49,613 nucleotides of DNA, taken from NCBI GenBank assembly GCA_028281005.1, contig JANQKS010000019.1, positions 1 to 49,613 on the forward strand, in the 5' to 3' direction. Position numbers and translations under genes: made by a program. The DNA comes from Pseudomonadales bacterium. GTDB lineage: Bacteria; Pseudomonadota; Gammaproteobacteria; Pseudomonadales; Azotimanducaceae. The first letter of the stretch is position 1; every line of letters starts with the position of its first letter. Positions 34,253 through 43,165 of the stretch are shown here, in pieces. The notes below the pieces were generated by a model. The model searched no databases, was not told the DNA's origin, and was given only the letters and a program-made list of their open reading frames with translations.

Positions 34253-34522
34253 TTAGGTAGACACAGGCAATACCTCTTGCAACAGCGCCTCACCGTTGAC
34301 GGTAATGGCCAATTTGCCGGAACTCGCCCAGAAACGCACTTCTATGTAGTGATGCTCCTCCCACTCGAGCTCCACGTTGGTCCACACATATTGCGGTTCT
34401 TTAGTGCCGCGCGCGCGACGTTTGCGCATAACGCCGTCCAGATAAAGCTCAATGGCGCCATCGTCGGTGACCAGTAGCTCAAAAGATTTGTGACGGTGTT
34501 GAAATGCAACGCGCTGGCTCAA
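34253..34522 (-). CDS. small protein of unknown function
   Basis: An 89-residue protein that I do not recognise. It is rich in alternating hydrophobic strands (SFELLVTDDGAIELYLDG, YVWTNVELEWEEHHYIEV, KLAITVNGE) and appears to be a small beta-sandwich without signal peptide or membrane segment. The start is a TTG at 34522 with only a weak AGAGAA upstream; its frame has consistent third-position G/C use like the neighbours, which supports coding. It would be read with the methyltransferase 32 bases downstream. Confidence 0.6.
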   Translation of the reverse strand: MSQRVAFQHRHKSFELLVTDDGAIELYLDGVMRKRRARGTKEPQYVWTNVELEWEEHHYIEVRFWASSGKLAITVNGEALLQEVLPVST

Positions 34523-34606
34523 GGTGGTTCTCTATAAGCTATTTAAGTTGTGTGCTCAGTAGTCAGGTTTTGTGCTTCGGCTTTGTGGGCCGCATACTGC
34601 CACATC

Positions 34607-35986
34607 ATGGACCCACCAAACACACAACGTTTTGCCAAAGTATTAAAGACGCCTGAAGTCATTACCCTCTCCTTCGGCGCCATGATCGGTTGGAGTTGGG
34701 TGCTGCTGACCGGCGTCTGGCTGAGCGAAGCCGGCACCCTGGGGACTCTAATTGCATTCGCGGTGGGCGGCTTTGCCATCACTTTAATCGGCCTGACCTA
34801 CAGCGAATTGGCCGCGGCGATGCCCCGGACAGGCGGTGAACACATCTATACCCACCGCGCATTGGGTTCAAAGTGGAGCTTCGTGTGCACCTGGGCGCTG
34901 TTGTTTTCTTATCTGAACGTTTGCTTGTATGAATCTGTCGCGTTACCCACCGCGGTGGAATACCTGCTGCCGCAGATTCGGATGGGGACTTTATGGAATG
35001 TACTCGGAGCGGATGTGGACATCGGCTTCGTACTGGTCGGCGCCATCGGCACCATTGCCATTACCTGGGTGAACTACGTCGGCATCCGCACCGCCGCGAT
35101 TGTGCAAACCATCGTTACCGGGCTCATTATTTTCGCCGGGATTGTGCTCATTACCGGCGCTGCGTTTAACGGCGAAGCCGCCCGCGCTGAACCCTGGCTC
35201 GCCACCCCGGCCACCGGCATTCTGGTGGTGTTAATCATGGTGCCGGCGATGCTGGTAGGGTTTGATGTGATTCCCCAATCCGCCGAAGAGATTGATCTGG
35301 AGCCAAACAAAATTGGCAAATTGCTGGTCATCTCTGTGTGCTGCGCGGTGTTGTGGTACATCCTGATCACCGCCGCGGTTGGCTTTGCCATACCGGCCAG
35401 CAACTTGGGTGTGGTGGAGATGGCCACCGCGGATGCCGCCACTGCTCTATGGGGTGGCAACTGGGCCGGTACACTGTTGGTGATCGGCGGCATCGGCGGC
35501 ATCATGACCAGTTGGAATGCTTTTATTGTCGGCGCCTCCCGGGTCATGTTTGCCTTGGCGGAGTCAGGCTATCTGCCCGCCGCCTATATGCGTCTGCACC
35601 CTAAATACAAAACCCCTTACGTGGGCATTTTGACCATAGGCATCATATCCGTGTTTGCGCCCTTGTTTGGGCGCACCATCCTGGTATGGCTGGTCAACAG
35701 CGGCAGTTTTGCGGTAACCATCGCTTTCCTGTTTGTGGCCGTTTCATTCCTTGCCCTGCGACGCAATGAGCCGGATATGCCGCGCCCGTTTAAGATCAGC
35801 CACCCCAACCTGGTCGGCTATGGGGCAGTGATCTTATCGTTAGGGCTCTTATCCGCATTTCTACCCTGGAGCGACAGCGCGTTGGCCTGGCCGGATGAGT
35901 GGCTCACCATTGTGGTATGGACCATTCTCGGCGCCTTTGTGTTGTGGCGCGGACAGCGAGCTTCAGCAGAGGACTCTAGGGGCTAG
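34607..35986 (+). CDS. APC family amino acid permease
   Basis: A 459-residue inner-membrane transporter with about 12 helices. The first helix holds SFGAMIGWSWVLLTG, the unwound substrate-binding region of APC carriers, and TYSELAAAMPRTGGEHIYTH follows helix two, as is usual; later GASRVMFALAESGYLP is another family mark. It likely imports an amino acid, amine or related solute. The ATG at 34607 is used; the frame is open for 19 codons upstream without similarity. It converges with the sodium:solute symporter gene with a 39-base gap. Confidence 0.9.
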   Translation: MDPPNTQRFAKVLKTPEVITLSFGAMIGWSWVLLTGVWLSEAGTLGTLIAFAVGGFAITLIGLTYSELAAAMPRTGGEHIYTHRALGSKWSFVCTWALLFSYLNVCLYESVALPTAVEYLLPQIRMGTLWNVLGADVDIGFVLVGAIGTIAITWVNYVGIRTAAIVQTIVTGLIIFAGIVLITGAAFNGEAARAEPWLATPATGILVVLIMVPAMLVGFDVIPQSAEEIDLEPNKIGKLLVISVCCAVLWYILITAAVGFAIPASNLGVVEMATADAATALWGGNWAGTLLVIGGIGGIMTSWNAFIVGASRVMFALAESGYLPAAYMRLHPKYKTPYVGILTIGIISVFAPLFGRTILVWLVNSGSFAVTIAFLFVAVSFLALRRNEPDMPRPFKISHPNLVGYGAVILSLGLLSAFLPWSDSALAWPDEWLTIVVWTILGAFVLWRGQRASAEDSRG

Positions 35987-36025
35987 AGGACGGACGGATA
36001 GAAGACGGTAAGTTCTGGCTGACCT

Positions 36026-37576
36026 TCAAGCCGACTGCGCCGGAAACAGCTTGCGCGTATGGGCTTCCGGCAGCGGCTGCGTCAACTTCGACACAATCAC
36101 CGTCACAGCCAGCGACACTACTTCGCCCATGGCTGCGCAAGACCAGGGGTTTGGCGCCTCGATGCGCAGCCAAATGGCGATGTTCTGCAGGGTGCCTGGG
36201 GCAAACCACTCCGGTTTGATCATGCCGTTGAAGGTCACAATAAACACCACACCCCCGGTTAACAGACCAGCAAACGCACCTGCCTTGGTCACTCCTTTCC
36301 AGATGGAGCCGAGAATCAACGGCCCGGCAAATGCCGCCATCATACAGCCGGTGCCTATCCAAACGATGATGGTGACGTTCATATCCAGCATCGACCACGC
36401 CAGAGCGGTACACAGCACCATGATGACCACCGTGCTGACGCGGGAAATACTCAGCACCCGGCGTTCAATCTCCGCTTCACTTAAATGCGGCTGAAAGCGC
36501 GGCACAATCGACAGCCGATATATGTCGTTGGCGACAATTTGCGAAGACGACACCACCAGACCATCTGCGGTGGACATCACCGCCGCGAGGATACCAACGC
36601 CTAACAGGGCTGCTAACCAGGTAGGAAAGAGCTCAATAAACAACAGTGCCAACGCCTGGTTGCCATTGATGTCATCCCCCAAAATGACCCGCGCCATGAT
36701 GCCACCGAGGCCCAACATGCCGAGAATCATGCCAAACGCAAATGCCAGGCGAATAAACGTGGCGCGCTGCCGCGGTTCTTTCAAGGCCCACAGCTTATTG
36801 CCGATGTGCGGCAACATACCCAGCGGGATGTGCGCTAACAGAATGGCAAAAATCGACCACCAGGAGTGGTACAAGACGTCGGTCTTGTTCAACCACCCCA
36901 CCAGGTTTTCATCTTTGGCGCGCAGCTGATCAAGCATACCGGAGAAACCGCCTTCGATGCCGTAACCCATCAGAAACAGCACCGCGACCAACAAGCCAAC
37001 ACCCACCATAATGAAACCTTGCACGCCGTCGGTGAGGATGTCTGCGTGGGCACCGCCGAGCACCACATACAACATCAACACCGCCGCGGTCACACCTAGC
37101 GCCACGGCGGGCGGTACACCCAACATAATTTCAAACATGACGATGCCGGAGACCAGTTGACCGGCCAGATAGAAGAACAAAGACAGCGAAAACAACGACA
37201 CCAAGATGCGAATCAGATCAGATTGATAGCGGATGCCGAGGTATTCGGGGATAGAGCGGCTGCCAAATTCATTGCCGCTGCTGCTGACCAGGCGCAAACA
37301 CAGCAGTACGCCGAGATAGACACCGATGGGGTATAAAAACACAGACCAGATCGCGGCCATGCCGGCGTTATAGCCAATGCCCGGAAAACCGACAAAGGTT
37401 GCACCGCTGGCTGTGGTCGCAGCAAACGCAAACGCCAAAAACAACGGGCCGTAGGCGGCACGCGCGGTGGCAAAATCATCAGCGTTGGCCACCTTGCGCT
37501 GACCCAACACACCAAAGGCCACCATCATCAGAATATAGGCCGCCAAAAACAGCCACGACCAGAAAGTCAGATCCAC
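36026..37576 (-). CDS. sodium:solute symporter family protein
   Basis: A 516-residue SSS-family carrier with about 13 helices. Family marks are FLAFAFAATTASGATFVGFPG near residue 50-70, the AVMSTADGLVVSSSQIVANDIYR block in the second half, and the YVVLGGAHADILTDGVQGFIM stretch (each read in parts). Relatives import proline, pantothenate, acetate or other solutes with sodium. The start is the GTG at 37576 with GGAG five bases upstream. The substrate is not clear; it sits back to back with an APC permease, so two importers converge here. Confidence 0.9.
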   Translation of the reverse strand: MDLTFWSWLFLAAYILMMVAFGVLGQRKVANADDFATARAAYGPLFLAFAFAATTASGATFVGFPGIGYNAGMAAIWSVFLYPIGVYLGVLLCLRLVSSSGNEFGSRSIPEYLGIRYQSDLIRILVSLFSLSLFFYLAGQLVSGIVMFEIMLGVPPAVALGVTAAVLMLYVVLGGAHADILTDGVQGFIMVGVGLLVAVLFLMGYGIEGGFSGMLDQLRAKDENLVGWLNKTDVLYHSWWSIFAILLAHIPLGMLPHIGNKLWALKEPRQRATFIRLAFAFGMILGMLGLGGIMARVILGDDINGNQALALLFIELFPTWLAALLGVGILAAVMSTADGLVVSSSQIVANDIYRLSIVPRFQPHLSEAEIERRVLSISRVSTVVIMVLCTALAWSMLDMNVTIIVWIGTGCMMAAFAGPLILGSIWKGVTKAGAFAGLLTGGVVFIVTFNGMIKPEWFAPGTLQNIAIWLRIEAPNPWSCAAMGEVVSLAVTVIVSKLTQPLPEAHTRKLFPAQSA

Positions 37577-37633
37577 GCGTTCTCCCCAATACTGCGTTTG
37601 CGCTTGCCGCCAAGAGTATAGGGATTGCGCGGG

Positions 37634-38761
37634 CTAGAACAGTTTTAGTTGCGCATCCTGGGGGTGGCTCGGCCGCTGAAACAAATCGGTACGCAGCTCG
37701 GCAAACTCAGCTTGCGGCAAACCCGCCCGGGTAACGGCTTTGTTAAAACGCTGCTGAATCAGCTGCGCAATTTGCCCCTCACCCACCATGCGCTTATGCC
37801 ACTCGGCGCGATACGCGCGGCCGCCACGAGTGTCGCGTATGGCCGCCATCACTCGTTCGGCCTTGAGGGGATAATGATTGGCCAGCCACTCTTCAAATAG
37901 CGGCTGCACTTCCAAAGGCAGACGAATGAGGATATATCCCAACGCTTGAGCACCCGCCTCGGCGCAAGCGCTTACCAACGCTTCTATTTCGCGGTCATTC
38001 ACAAACGGAATGATGGGAGCGAGCATCGCGCCGGTTGGTATACCCGCTGCACGCAGCTCCGTAATGGTGCGCAAACGCGCTTGTGGAGATGCCGTGCGCG
38101 GCTCGAGCTTGGTTTTGAGCGTATTGTCCAGCGTGGTCACACTCACATGTACGTAGGTCAGCCCTTGGGCCGCTAGCTCCGCCAATAAGTCAATGTCGCG
38201 CGTGACCAGCGCACTTTTTGTGACGATGCTCACCGGGTGCTGGCATTCGAGCAGGGTTTCCAGCACCTCGCGCATGATGCGCCGCCGCTTCTCCGCTGGT
38301 TGATACGGGTCGGTATTGGTGCCAATGGCCAACGGGCTGCATTGGTATTTGGCGTGGGACAGTTCCGCCAGCAAGTGTTCGCGCACGTCGGTTTTGTAAA
38401 AGATCTTGGTCTCAAAATCCAAACCCGGTGACAGGTCTAGATACGCATGTGTGGGCCGTGCAAAACAATAAATACAGCCATGCTCACAACCTTTGTAGGG
38501 ATTGATTGACTGGCTAAAACCGATGTCCGGCGATTGGTTTTTGGTGATGATCGAGCGCGTGCGGTCTCTGAAAAACTGCGTCGCGATCTGCCAGGACTCA
38601 TCTTCTGTTTCTATTCCTGCCCCTGCCCCTGTCCCTGTACTCGACCACCCGTCGTCAACCGCTTCGCTACGTGCCGCGATGTAGCGGCTTTGGTCGTTAC
38701 TGCCGCTGCCGCGCCCTTTGCGCACAACTCTGTGGGAATGAGGTAAGTCGGGTGGCGCCAC
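37634..38761 (-). CDS. PA0069 family radical SAM protein (SplB-like)
   Basis: A 375-residue radical SAM protein. The cluster motif is Cys92-x3-Cys96-x2-Cys99 in YKGCEHGCIYCFARPTH; the region TNTDPYQPAEKRRRIMREVL and the later AIRDTRGGRAYRAEWHKRM are typical of the PA0069/Rv2578c group, distant relatives of spore photoproduct lyase. A Gly/Thr/Ala-rich insert at ~40-50 comes from a short hexanucleotide repeat. The function is unproven; a DNA-damage role is suggested because a promoter with a LexA box lies directly upstream. The GTG at 38761 follows GGAG. It is the last gene before the base composition changes. Confidence 0.92.
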   Translation of the reverse strand: MAPPDLPHSHRVVRKGRGSGSNDQSRYIAARSEAVDDGWSSTGTGAGAGIETEDESWQIATQFFRDRTRSIITKNQSPDIGFSQSINPYKGCEHGCIYCFARPTHAYLDLSPGLDFETKIFYKTDVREHLLAELSHAKYQCSPLAIGTNTDPYQPAEKRRRIMREVLETLLECQHPVSIVTKSALVTRDIDLLAELAAQGLTYVHVSVTTLDNTLKTKLEPRTASPQARLRTITELRAAGIPTGAMLAPIIPFVNDREIEALVSACAEAGAQALGYILIRLPLEVQPLFEEWLANHYPLKAERVMAAIRDTRGGRAYRAEWHKRMVGEGQIAQLIQQRFNKAVTRAGLPQAEFAELRTDLFQRPSHPQDAQLKLF

Positions 38762-38793
38762 GTCCGGCTCCGGATGTTCGAAACGGACGCATA

Positions 38794-38822
38794 TTTATAA
38801 CTGTATATGTATACAGTATCAA
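38794..38822 (-). promoter_or_regulatory. sigma-70 promoter with a LexA box in its spacer
   Basis: On the minus strand TTGATA (38822-38817), a 17-base spacer and TATAAA (38799-38794) precede the radical SAM gene. The spacer is CTGTATACATATACAG plus one base; read on the plus strand, 38800-38817 is a perfect dyad ACTGTATA-TG-TATACAGT, matching the CTGT-N8-ACAG SOS box. LexA bound there would block polymerase directly. Confidence 0.88.
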
Positions 38823-39434
38823 GAGCGAATTCCAGGAGTATAGATATATCCGGCGGAAATTAACACTACATGCCCCCAAACTGATGGCCGTGGAATTGAG
38901 TTTATTGGCTGGAGCTAGGCGTGAACTAAGTTGTTCCATGTGCACTTCTCCGACCAACACTGAAATCGAAAGCATTACCTTTCCTATGCGACTGCATATA
39001 GGTGAGCGATTAGAACAACTTTCTTCGAATTTCAGACCAGTCTGCTCAACCGCTGAAGCGGACGTTCAGTTAGGTCGAAAACACCTACTCGCTACTCACA
39101 CTTTCGACCAGGAAGAGACATTCGCTAGTTTCCTAAACCGACCCAAATTAGCGGTTAGAGCAGTGCGGACGTTTATCCTACGCAACAAGTTCAGAATAGG
39201 ACGTTTCCTTAGCAATAAAAGAGATTCGCAGTTTTGCATGACCTTCATTGTTAGTGAGAGACTAGCCACCATTCCTACCTGTAAACGGGCTCTCTACTTT
39301 GTGTCCAGCTAATTGCCTGACATCTTCTCTAATACGAATAGCACCATCGATAGCGACGCAAACACGCTTTAGGTAAGGTGCTTCATGATAAGTGGAATCT
39401 GCACGACCAAAAGTGCCTCAAAGAGGCAATACAA
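38823..39434. other. long gap without a convincing gene; change to A/T-richer DNA
   Basis: About 610 bases between the SOS promoter and the kinase start. A frame is open on the plus strand to 39312, but it would begin inside the radical SAM gene, has an unnatural composition and no recognisable domain, so I do not call it. The base composition falls from the G/C-rich style of the left side to the A/T-richer style that continues to the window end. The stretch may be a decayed junction of inserted DNA. The only signal seen is the hairpin at 39414-39428. Confidence 0.5.
39414..39428 (+). promoter_or_regulatory. hairpin covering the kinase ribosome-binding site
   Basis: TGCCTC, loop AAA, GAGGCA forms a perfect 6-bp hairpin. 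GAGG in its right arm is the probable Shine-Dalgarno, eight bases from the ATG at 39435, so folding could limit kinase translation. Confidence 0.4.
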
Positions 39435-41912
39435 ATGAGCGATGCGCTACATTCGGCATTAACCATCTTCAGTCGGGTAATTGCTAAGAACGAGTTAGCT
39501 TCCTGGGAAGCATTCGAATCAGAATGCTTTGGTGATGCAGACCTCGAGGCATCTGTTAGAAGGTTGTACGATGTTGATATCGCACTACAAGGCGGTTCCG
39601 TTGAAGATCGCACCGCCCATCTTGCAAGACATTTCAGTATTGGAATCGCAGCAGCGAGTCATTCGATTGCGACGGAGGAATTGGATCTATCAGGTTCCCT
39701 CGTAGACGGATATCAATTGATTGAGCGCATTGGGACCGGAGGAATGGGAGAAGTGTATCGCGCACGTAATGAAGCTGCGGGTTTCAAACACGAAGTTGCA
39801 CTCAAGCTCATGCGACCCATGGCGGAGTTTTCAGGCGGACTAGAACGATTCGAAAACGAGCGACGACTTCTCGCTCAGTTGAAGCATCCAAACATCGCTG
39901 CGTTATATGACGGTGGGTACACTGATAGTAATCACCCATATTTCATTCTTGAACTTATCGAAGGGCGTTCTATCGACCGTTACATAGAAGATGAATCTGT
40001 TTCTCTAGAAGGTGTTCTCGAGATCTTCACAACCATCTGCGACGCCGTCCAGTTTGCCCACTCGCAACTCATCGTTCACCGCGATCTAAAACCAAGCAAC
40101 GTACTAATCGATTCAACCGGGAGAGCCAAACTTTTAGATTTCGGGATCGCCAAAGAAATTGCTATGGATTCTGCAGACTCAACTGTCGCGATGGACATTG
40201 CCTTAACACCTAACTTCGCCAGTCCGGAACAGTTGTTAGGACAACCTATCGGTACTTCTAGCGACGTTTATTCGCTAGGTGCCTTGTTGTTTAGTTTGTT
40301 AACAGGGAGGCCGCCCCATGACATGAGTGGCGTAAACCCGCCAGAAGTCTTGCACATAGCGAGTGATGTATCGGCACCCAAAGCGAGCGATTCAGTCTCA
40401 ACCGCGAAGGCTAGTTGGAAGAAAGCTCTGACAGGAGACCTAGACACCATTCTCGCTAAAGCACTGGAAAAAGATGTTGGCCAGCGTTACGGATCAGTAG
40501 ATCAGCTGGTAGATGACGTTCGGAGATTTCTGAACGGCGAACCGATACATGCTCGACCGAGATCCGTGAGTTACAGAACCCTCAAATTTGTGAAACGTAA
40601 CTCCGTCATAGTGGCAGCAGGAGCTATAGTCCTGGCATCGCTGATTGGAGCGTTATATTACACGACAGAGCAGAACAGACTTACCAACCAAGCATTAACT
40701 CGCTCCCAAGCTACGAGTAGATTTTTAGCTGAAATCCTGTCCGCGCCAAATACCAACTGGAACAGCACGTTGAAGGCCGGGCAAAGCGCGTCGATGCCCG
40801 AAATACTCGCGCTTGCAGCCGAAAAGCTGGTTGCTGATGAACACTTAGCACCCGCAACGAAAGTAGAATTGTACATGGCATTGGGTTTAGCACTTCAAAC
40901 ATGGGACGACCTTGATAAGTCGCTGGATGCGACACTCCTTGCGGTGGAGATTGCCAGAACAGACTTGCCTCCTGAGCATCCACTACAAGAACGAGCGCGA
41001 TTCGACGCAGCCATCGCGTTAGATCTCACCCGCGATCAGGCAAACGCAGAACTATCGACACAACTTTTGACTGAAGCTCTAGAGTGGATAGAAACATACG
41101 CTCCCAATGACTTGGTTCGACGAGCAGGCGTTATCTCAGAGTTTGGCTACAACGCTCATATAAAGGGGGAAAATCGGGAAGCAATCAGAATTTATCATGA
41201 GGCACTAAATCTAGCCCTGGATAACGGCTATCCGCCAGTCTCACCCCGCGTTGCACTAGCTTATGGACTCATTGCCAGAAGCCACGAGATGCTTGGTGAG
41301 TTTGAACATTCTATGACCTACCTAGAGAAGTCTATTAATACTTACGAGGAAGTTGGCGGATCCATCTCAAGTAACGAACGGGCGTTCATGGGACATATGC
41401 TTCGGCATAACATATTGCGAACGGATCTCCCATCAGCTTTCAAAAGCGCTGAAGCGCGGTTAGTCAGAACGCAAAGTGACCCTCAGGACGTATGGAGCAA
41501 CCGCGACCTCTACTCCATGGCTGCCTATATCTTTGTTCGGGCGGGAGAACTGACAAAGGCAAATGAAGTACTCAATCTGTTGGATAAAGCCAAACCCAGT
41601 GAGGTCAACCTACGCACCCTTGATCTATCAGAGATTGCGCGTGGTGCATGGTGGGTAGCCAACAACAATCCAAATGAGGGTCTCGTCGCTTTGGAACTTG
41701 GAGGGCAACGGCGTGCCCCAGAGAACGCCCTCTTTAGTTATTACGTCAACCTTGGTGCCGCAAACGTTGCTAATGGAGATTTCGAAGCGGCAGAGCTTGC
41801 GCTTAAGAATGCAGCCGACAACCACCCGCCCATGCTGCTAGATAACAGTGTACTTGGCCAGCACTATCAAAACGTACGTGCCTCGATAGAAGAGGCTGTT
41901 CAAAGCGATTAA
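39435..41912 (+). CDS. transmembrane serine/threonine protein kinase with TPR-like exported region
   Basis: An 825-residue Hanks-type kinase. After ~90 unassigned residues comes the kinase: Gly loop RIGTGGMGEVYRA (98-110), Lys124 in VALKL, catalytic HRDLKPSN (215-222, Asp217), DFG at 235-237, SPEQ at 263-266 and the SSDVYSLGALLFSLLTG helix. All catalytic residues are present, so it should be active. One membrane helix lies at ~390-409 (SVIVAAGAIVLASLIGALYY). The remaining ~415 residues are helical TPR-like repeats on the far side of the membrane, probably a protein-binding sensor. The ATG at 39435 is used; an in-frame upstream start at 39378 is possible. The sigma-factor gene follows after 56 bases. 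Confidence 0.93.
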   Translation: MSDALHSALTIFSRVIAKNELASWEAFESECFGDADLEASVRRLYDVDIALQGGSVEDRTAHLARHFSIGIAAASHSIATEELDLSGSLVDGYQLIERIGTGGMGEVYRARNEAAGFKHEVALKLMRPMAEFSGGLERFENERRLLAQLKHPNIAALYDGGYTDSNHPYFILELIEGRSIDRYIEDESVSLEGVLEIFTTICDAVQFAHSQLIVHRDLKPSNVLIDSTGRAKLLDFGIAKEIAMDSADSTVAMDIALTPNFASPEQLLGQPIGTSSDVYSLGALLFSLLTGRPPHDMSGVNPPEVLHIASDVSAPKASDSVSTAKASWKKALTGDLDTILAKALEKDVGQRYGSVDQLVDDVRRFLNGEPIHARPRSVSYRTLKFVKRNSVIVAAGAIVLASLIGALYYTTEQNRLTNQALTRSQATSRFLAEILSAPNTNWNSTLKAGQSASMPEILALAAEKLVADEHLAPATKVELYMALGLALQTWDDLDKSLDATLLAVEIARTDLPPEHPLQERARFDAAIALDLTRDQANAELSTQLLTEALEWIETYAPNDLVRRAGVISEFGYNAHIKGENREAIRIYHEALNLALDNGYPPVSPRVALAYGLIARSHEMLGEFEHSMTYLEKSINTYEEVGGSISSNERAFMGHMLRHNILRTDLPSAFKSAEARLVRTQSDPQDVWSNRDLYSMAAYIFVRAGELTKANEVLNLLDKAKPSEVNLRTLDLSEIARGAWWVANNNPNEGLVALELGGQRRAPENALFSYYVNLGAANVANGDFEAAELALKNAADNHPPMLLDNSVLGQHYQNVRASIEEAVQSD

Positions 41913-41968
41913 ACGTGAGTTTTTTGATGATGTAATATTCGTCGTTTACTCAGACAGCTGGGGACATT

Positions 41969-42520
41969 GTGGGAAAGCCTACAGAACTATTGCACCGATG
42001 GAAGGATGGCGATGAAGCCGCAATCCACGAAATCATCGAGCTCCTCTACGGCGAATTGCGCATAGCTGCTGTCAGCCAAATTCGTAAACATCGGGATGCC
42101 CGCTTACAACCAACAGAGCTAGTCAACGAAGCATACCTCAAACTGCGCAACCTAAACGAAGTTGATTGGCAAGATAGAGTTCATTTTATCGCAATGGCCT
42201 CCAAGGCAATGCAACAGGTATTACTCGACATTTATCGAAAAGAAAACGCAAACAAACGAGCCCACGACAAGGTCACACTTGTTACGAGTGTTATTGCAGA
42301 AGAAGCGGAATCTGAAGAATTTGAGTTCGAACAACTCGTTCTAGCGATGGAGGAACTTGCTTCCACAGCACCTGATTTACACGAGCTGGTGAGCCTCAAG
42401 TTCTTTGGCGGACTGACGCACAGCGAAATAGCAGAAATCAATAGTGTTTCCACGATCACCATTAAGCGGCGTTGGCGAGCTGCACGCGCGTGGCTATTTG
42501 ACCGTTTGGTTCAAGGTTAA
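41969..42520 (+). CDS. ECF-type RNA polymerase sigma factor (ECF43/TIGR02999-like)
   Basis: A 183-residue sigma factor. Region 2 spans ~10-95 (ELLHRWKDGDEAAIHEII, LQPTELVNEAYLKLRNLN, VHFIAMASKAMQQVLLDIYR) and region 4 ~125-178 (LVSLKFFGGLTHSEIAEINS, then TIKRRWRAARAWL as the DNA-recognition helix). Where most ECF factors have an acidic DAED-like stretch in region 2.2, this one has QPTEL with Thr49, the pattern of factors activated by Ser/Thr kinases, such as EcfP with PknT in Vibrio parahaemolyticus. No anti-sigma gene is adjacent. Start is a GTG at 41969 with GGGG five bases before. The last 27 bases overlap the convergent protease gene. Confidence 0.92.
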   Translation: MGKPTELLHRWKDGDEAAIHEIIELLYGELRIAAVSQIRKHRDARLQPTELVNEAYLKLRNLNEVDWQDRVHFIAMASKAMQQVLLDIYRKENANKRAHDKVTLVTSVIAEEAESEEFEFEQLVLAMEELASTAPDLHELVSLKFFGGLTHSEIAEINSVSTITIKRRWRAARAWLFDRLVQG

Positions 42521-43165
42521 GTTGTTCAACCATTCTTCAACTTCTTGACCCGGAATCGCAAAACCCACGCCACTACCCACTGGACCACGCCCGGTCACAA
42601 TCCCTAATACCTTACCCCGTTGATCAACCAACGGCCCACCAGAGTTACCAGGATTTATAGCGGCATCGGTTTGTAACAAATTTTGCTGACCGATCGCAGG
42701 CGCTAAGGCGCTGATTATTCCCCGAGTAACTGAAATACCTGACCCGAACGGATTACCAATCACATAGACGGGCTCAGCCACCTGAGGTGTGCGTGCGCGA
42801 AATGCCATCGGCGAACCCAATTGAAAACTATGCGATTCGAACAGCGCCACATCAAGAGCCTCATGGCTCGCTATCAAGGTGAGTTTATGACGGCGGCCAT
42901 CATGGACAAGATATAGCGGTTGTTTAGAAAGCACATGAAAATTGGTTAGCACCTTCTGTTCTTCGATGAAAAACCCACTTGCAATCCCTGTTGATTGATT
43001 CGCAATTGAAACAACCCCAAACACCGCATCATTGATTGGATTATTAGCCGAGCACCCGATCAGTGCAAGAAACGCGCAAAGCAGATGTATGAACAAAACC
43101 CGCCGCCCATGAGAGGCAGCGGTTGCACGCCTATGGTTCACTTGGCAACAAAGGGAAGAACGCAT
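42494..43165 (-). CDS. trypsin-like serine protease, probable lipoprotein
   Basis: A ~223-residue S1C-like protease with the full triad: His77 in VLTNFHVLS, Asp105 in HEALDVALFES, Ser175 in NPGNSGGPLV. No PDZ domain follows, unlike DegP/DegS. The N-terminal part has a hydrophobic segment ending LIGC (Cys38) then Ser, a lipobox directing to the outer membrane. The start is unsure: ATG at 43165 overlaps the end of the large gene by 35 bases, a longer frame begins at 43210, and a TTG further in would give a better-length signal peptide. It is encoded directly downstream of the giant secreted protein on the same strand and ends inside the sigma gene in the opposite direction. Confidence 0.85.
   Translation of the reverse strand: MRSSLCCQVNHRRATAASHGRRVLFIHLLCAFLALIGCSANNPINDAVFGVVSIANQSTGIASGFFIEEQKVLTNFHVLSKQPLYLVHDGRRHKLTLIASHEALDVALFESHSFQLGSPMAFRARTPQVAEPVYVIGNPFGSGISVTRGIISALAPAIGQQNLLQTDAAINPGNSGGPLVDQRGKVLGIVTGRGPVGSGVGFAIPGQEVEEWLNNLTLNQTVK

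Noticed and set aside
38615-38640. Hexanucleotide CCTGCC-like repeat in the radical SAM gene
   Set aside because: Encodes a short Gly/Thr/Ala linker in frame; no sign of function beyond a flexible insert.
38671-39312. 213-codon open frame across the SOS promoter
   Set aside because: It starts inside the radical SAM gene, covers a clear promoter, is unusually rich in Cys and Arg at its start and has no domain signal.
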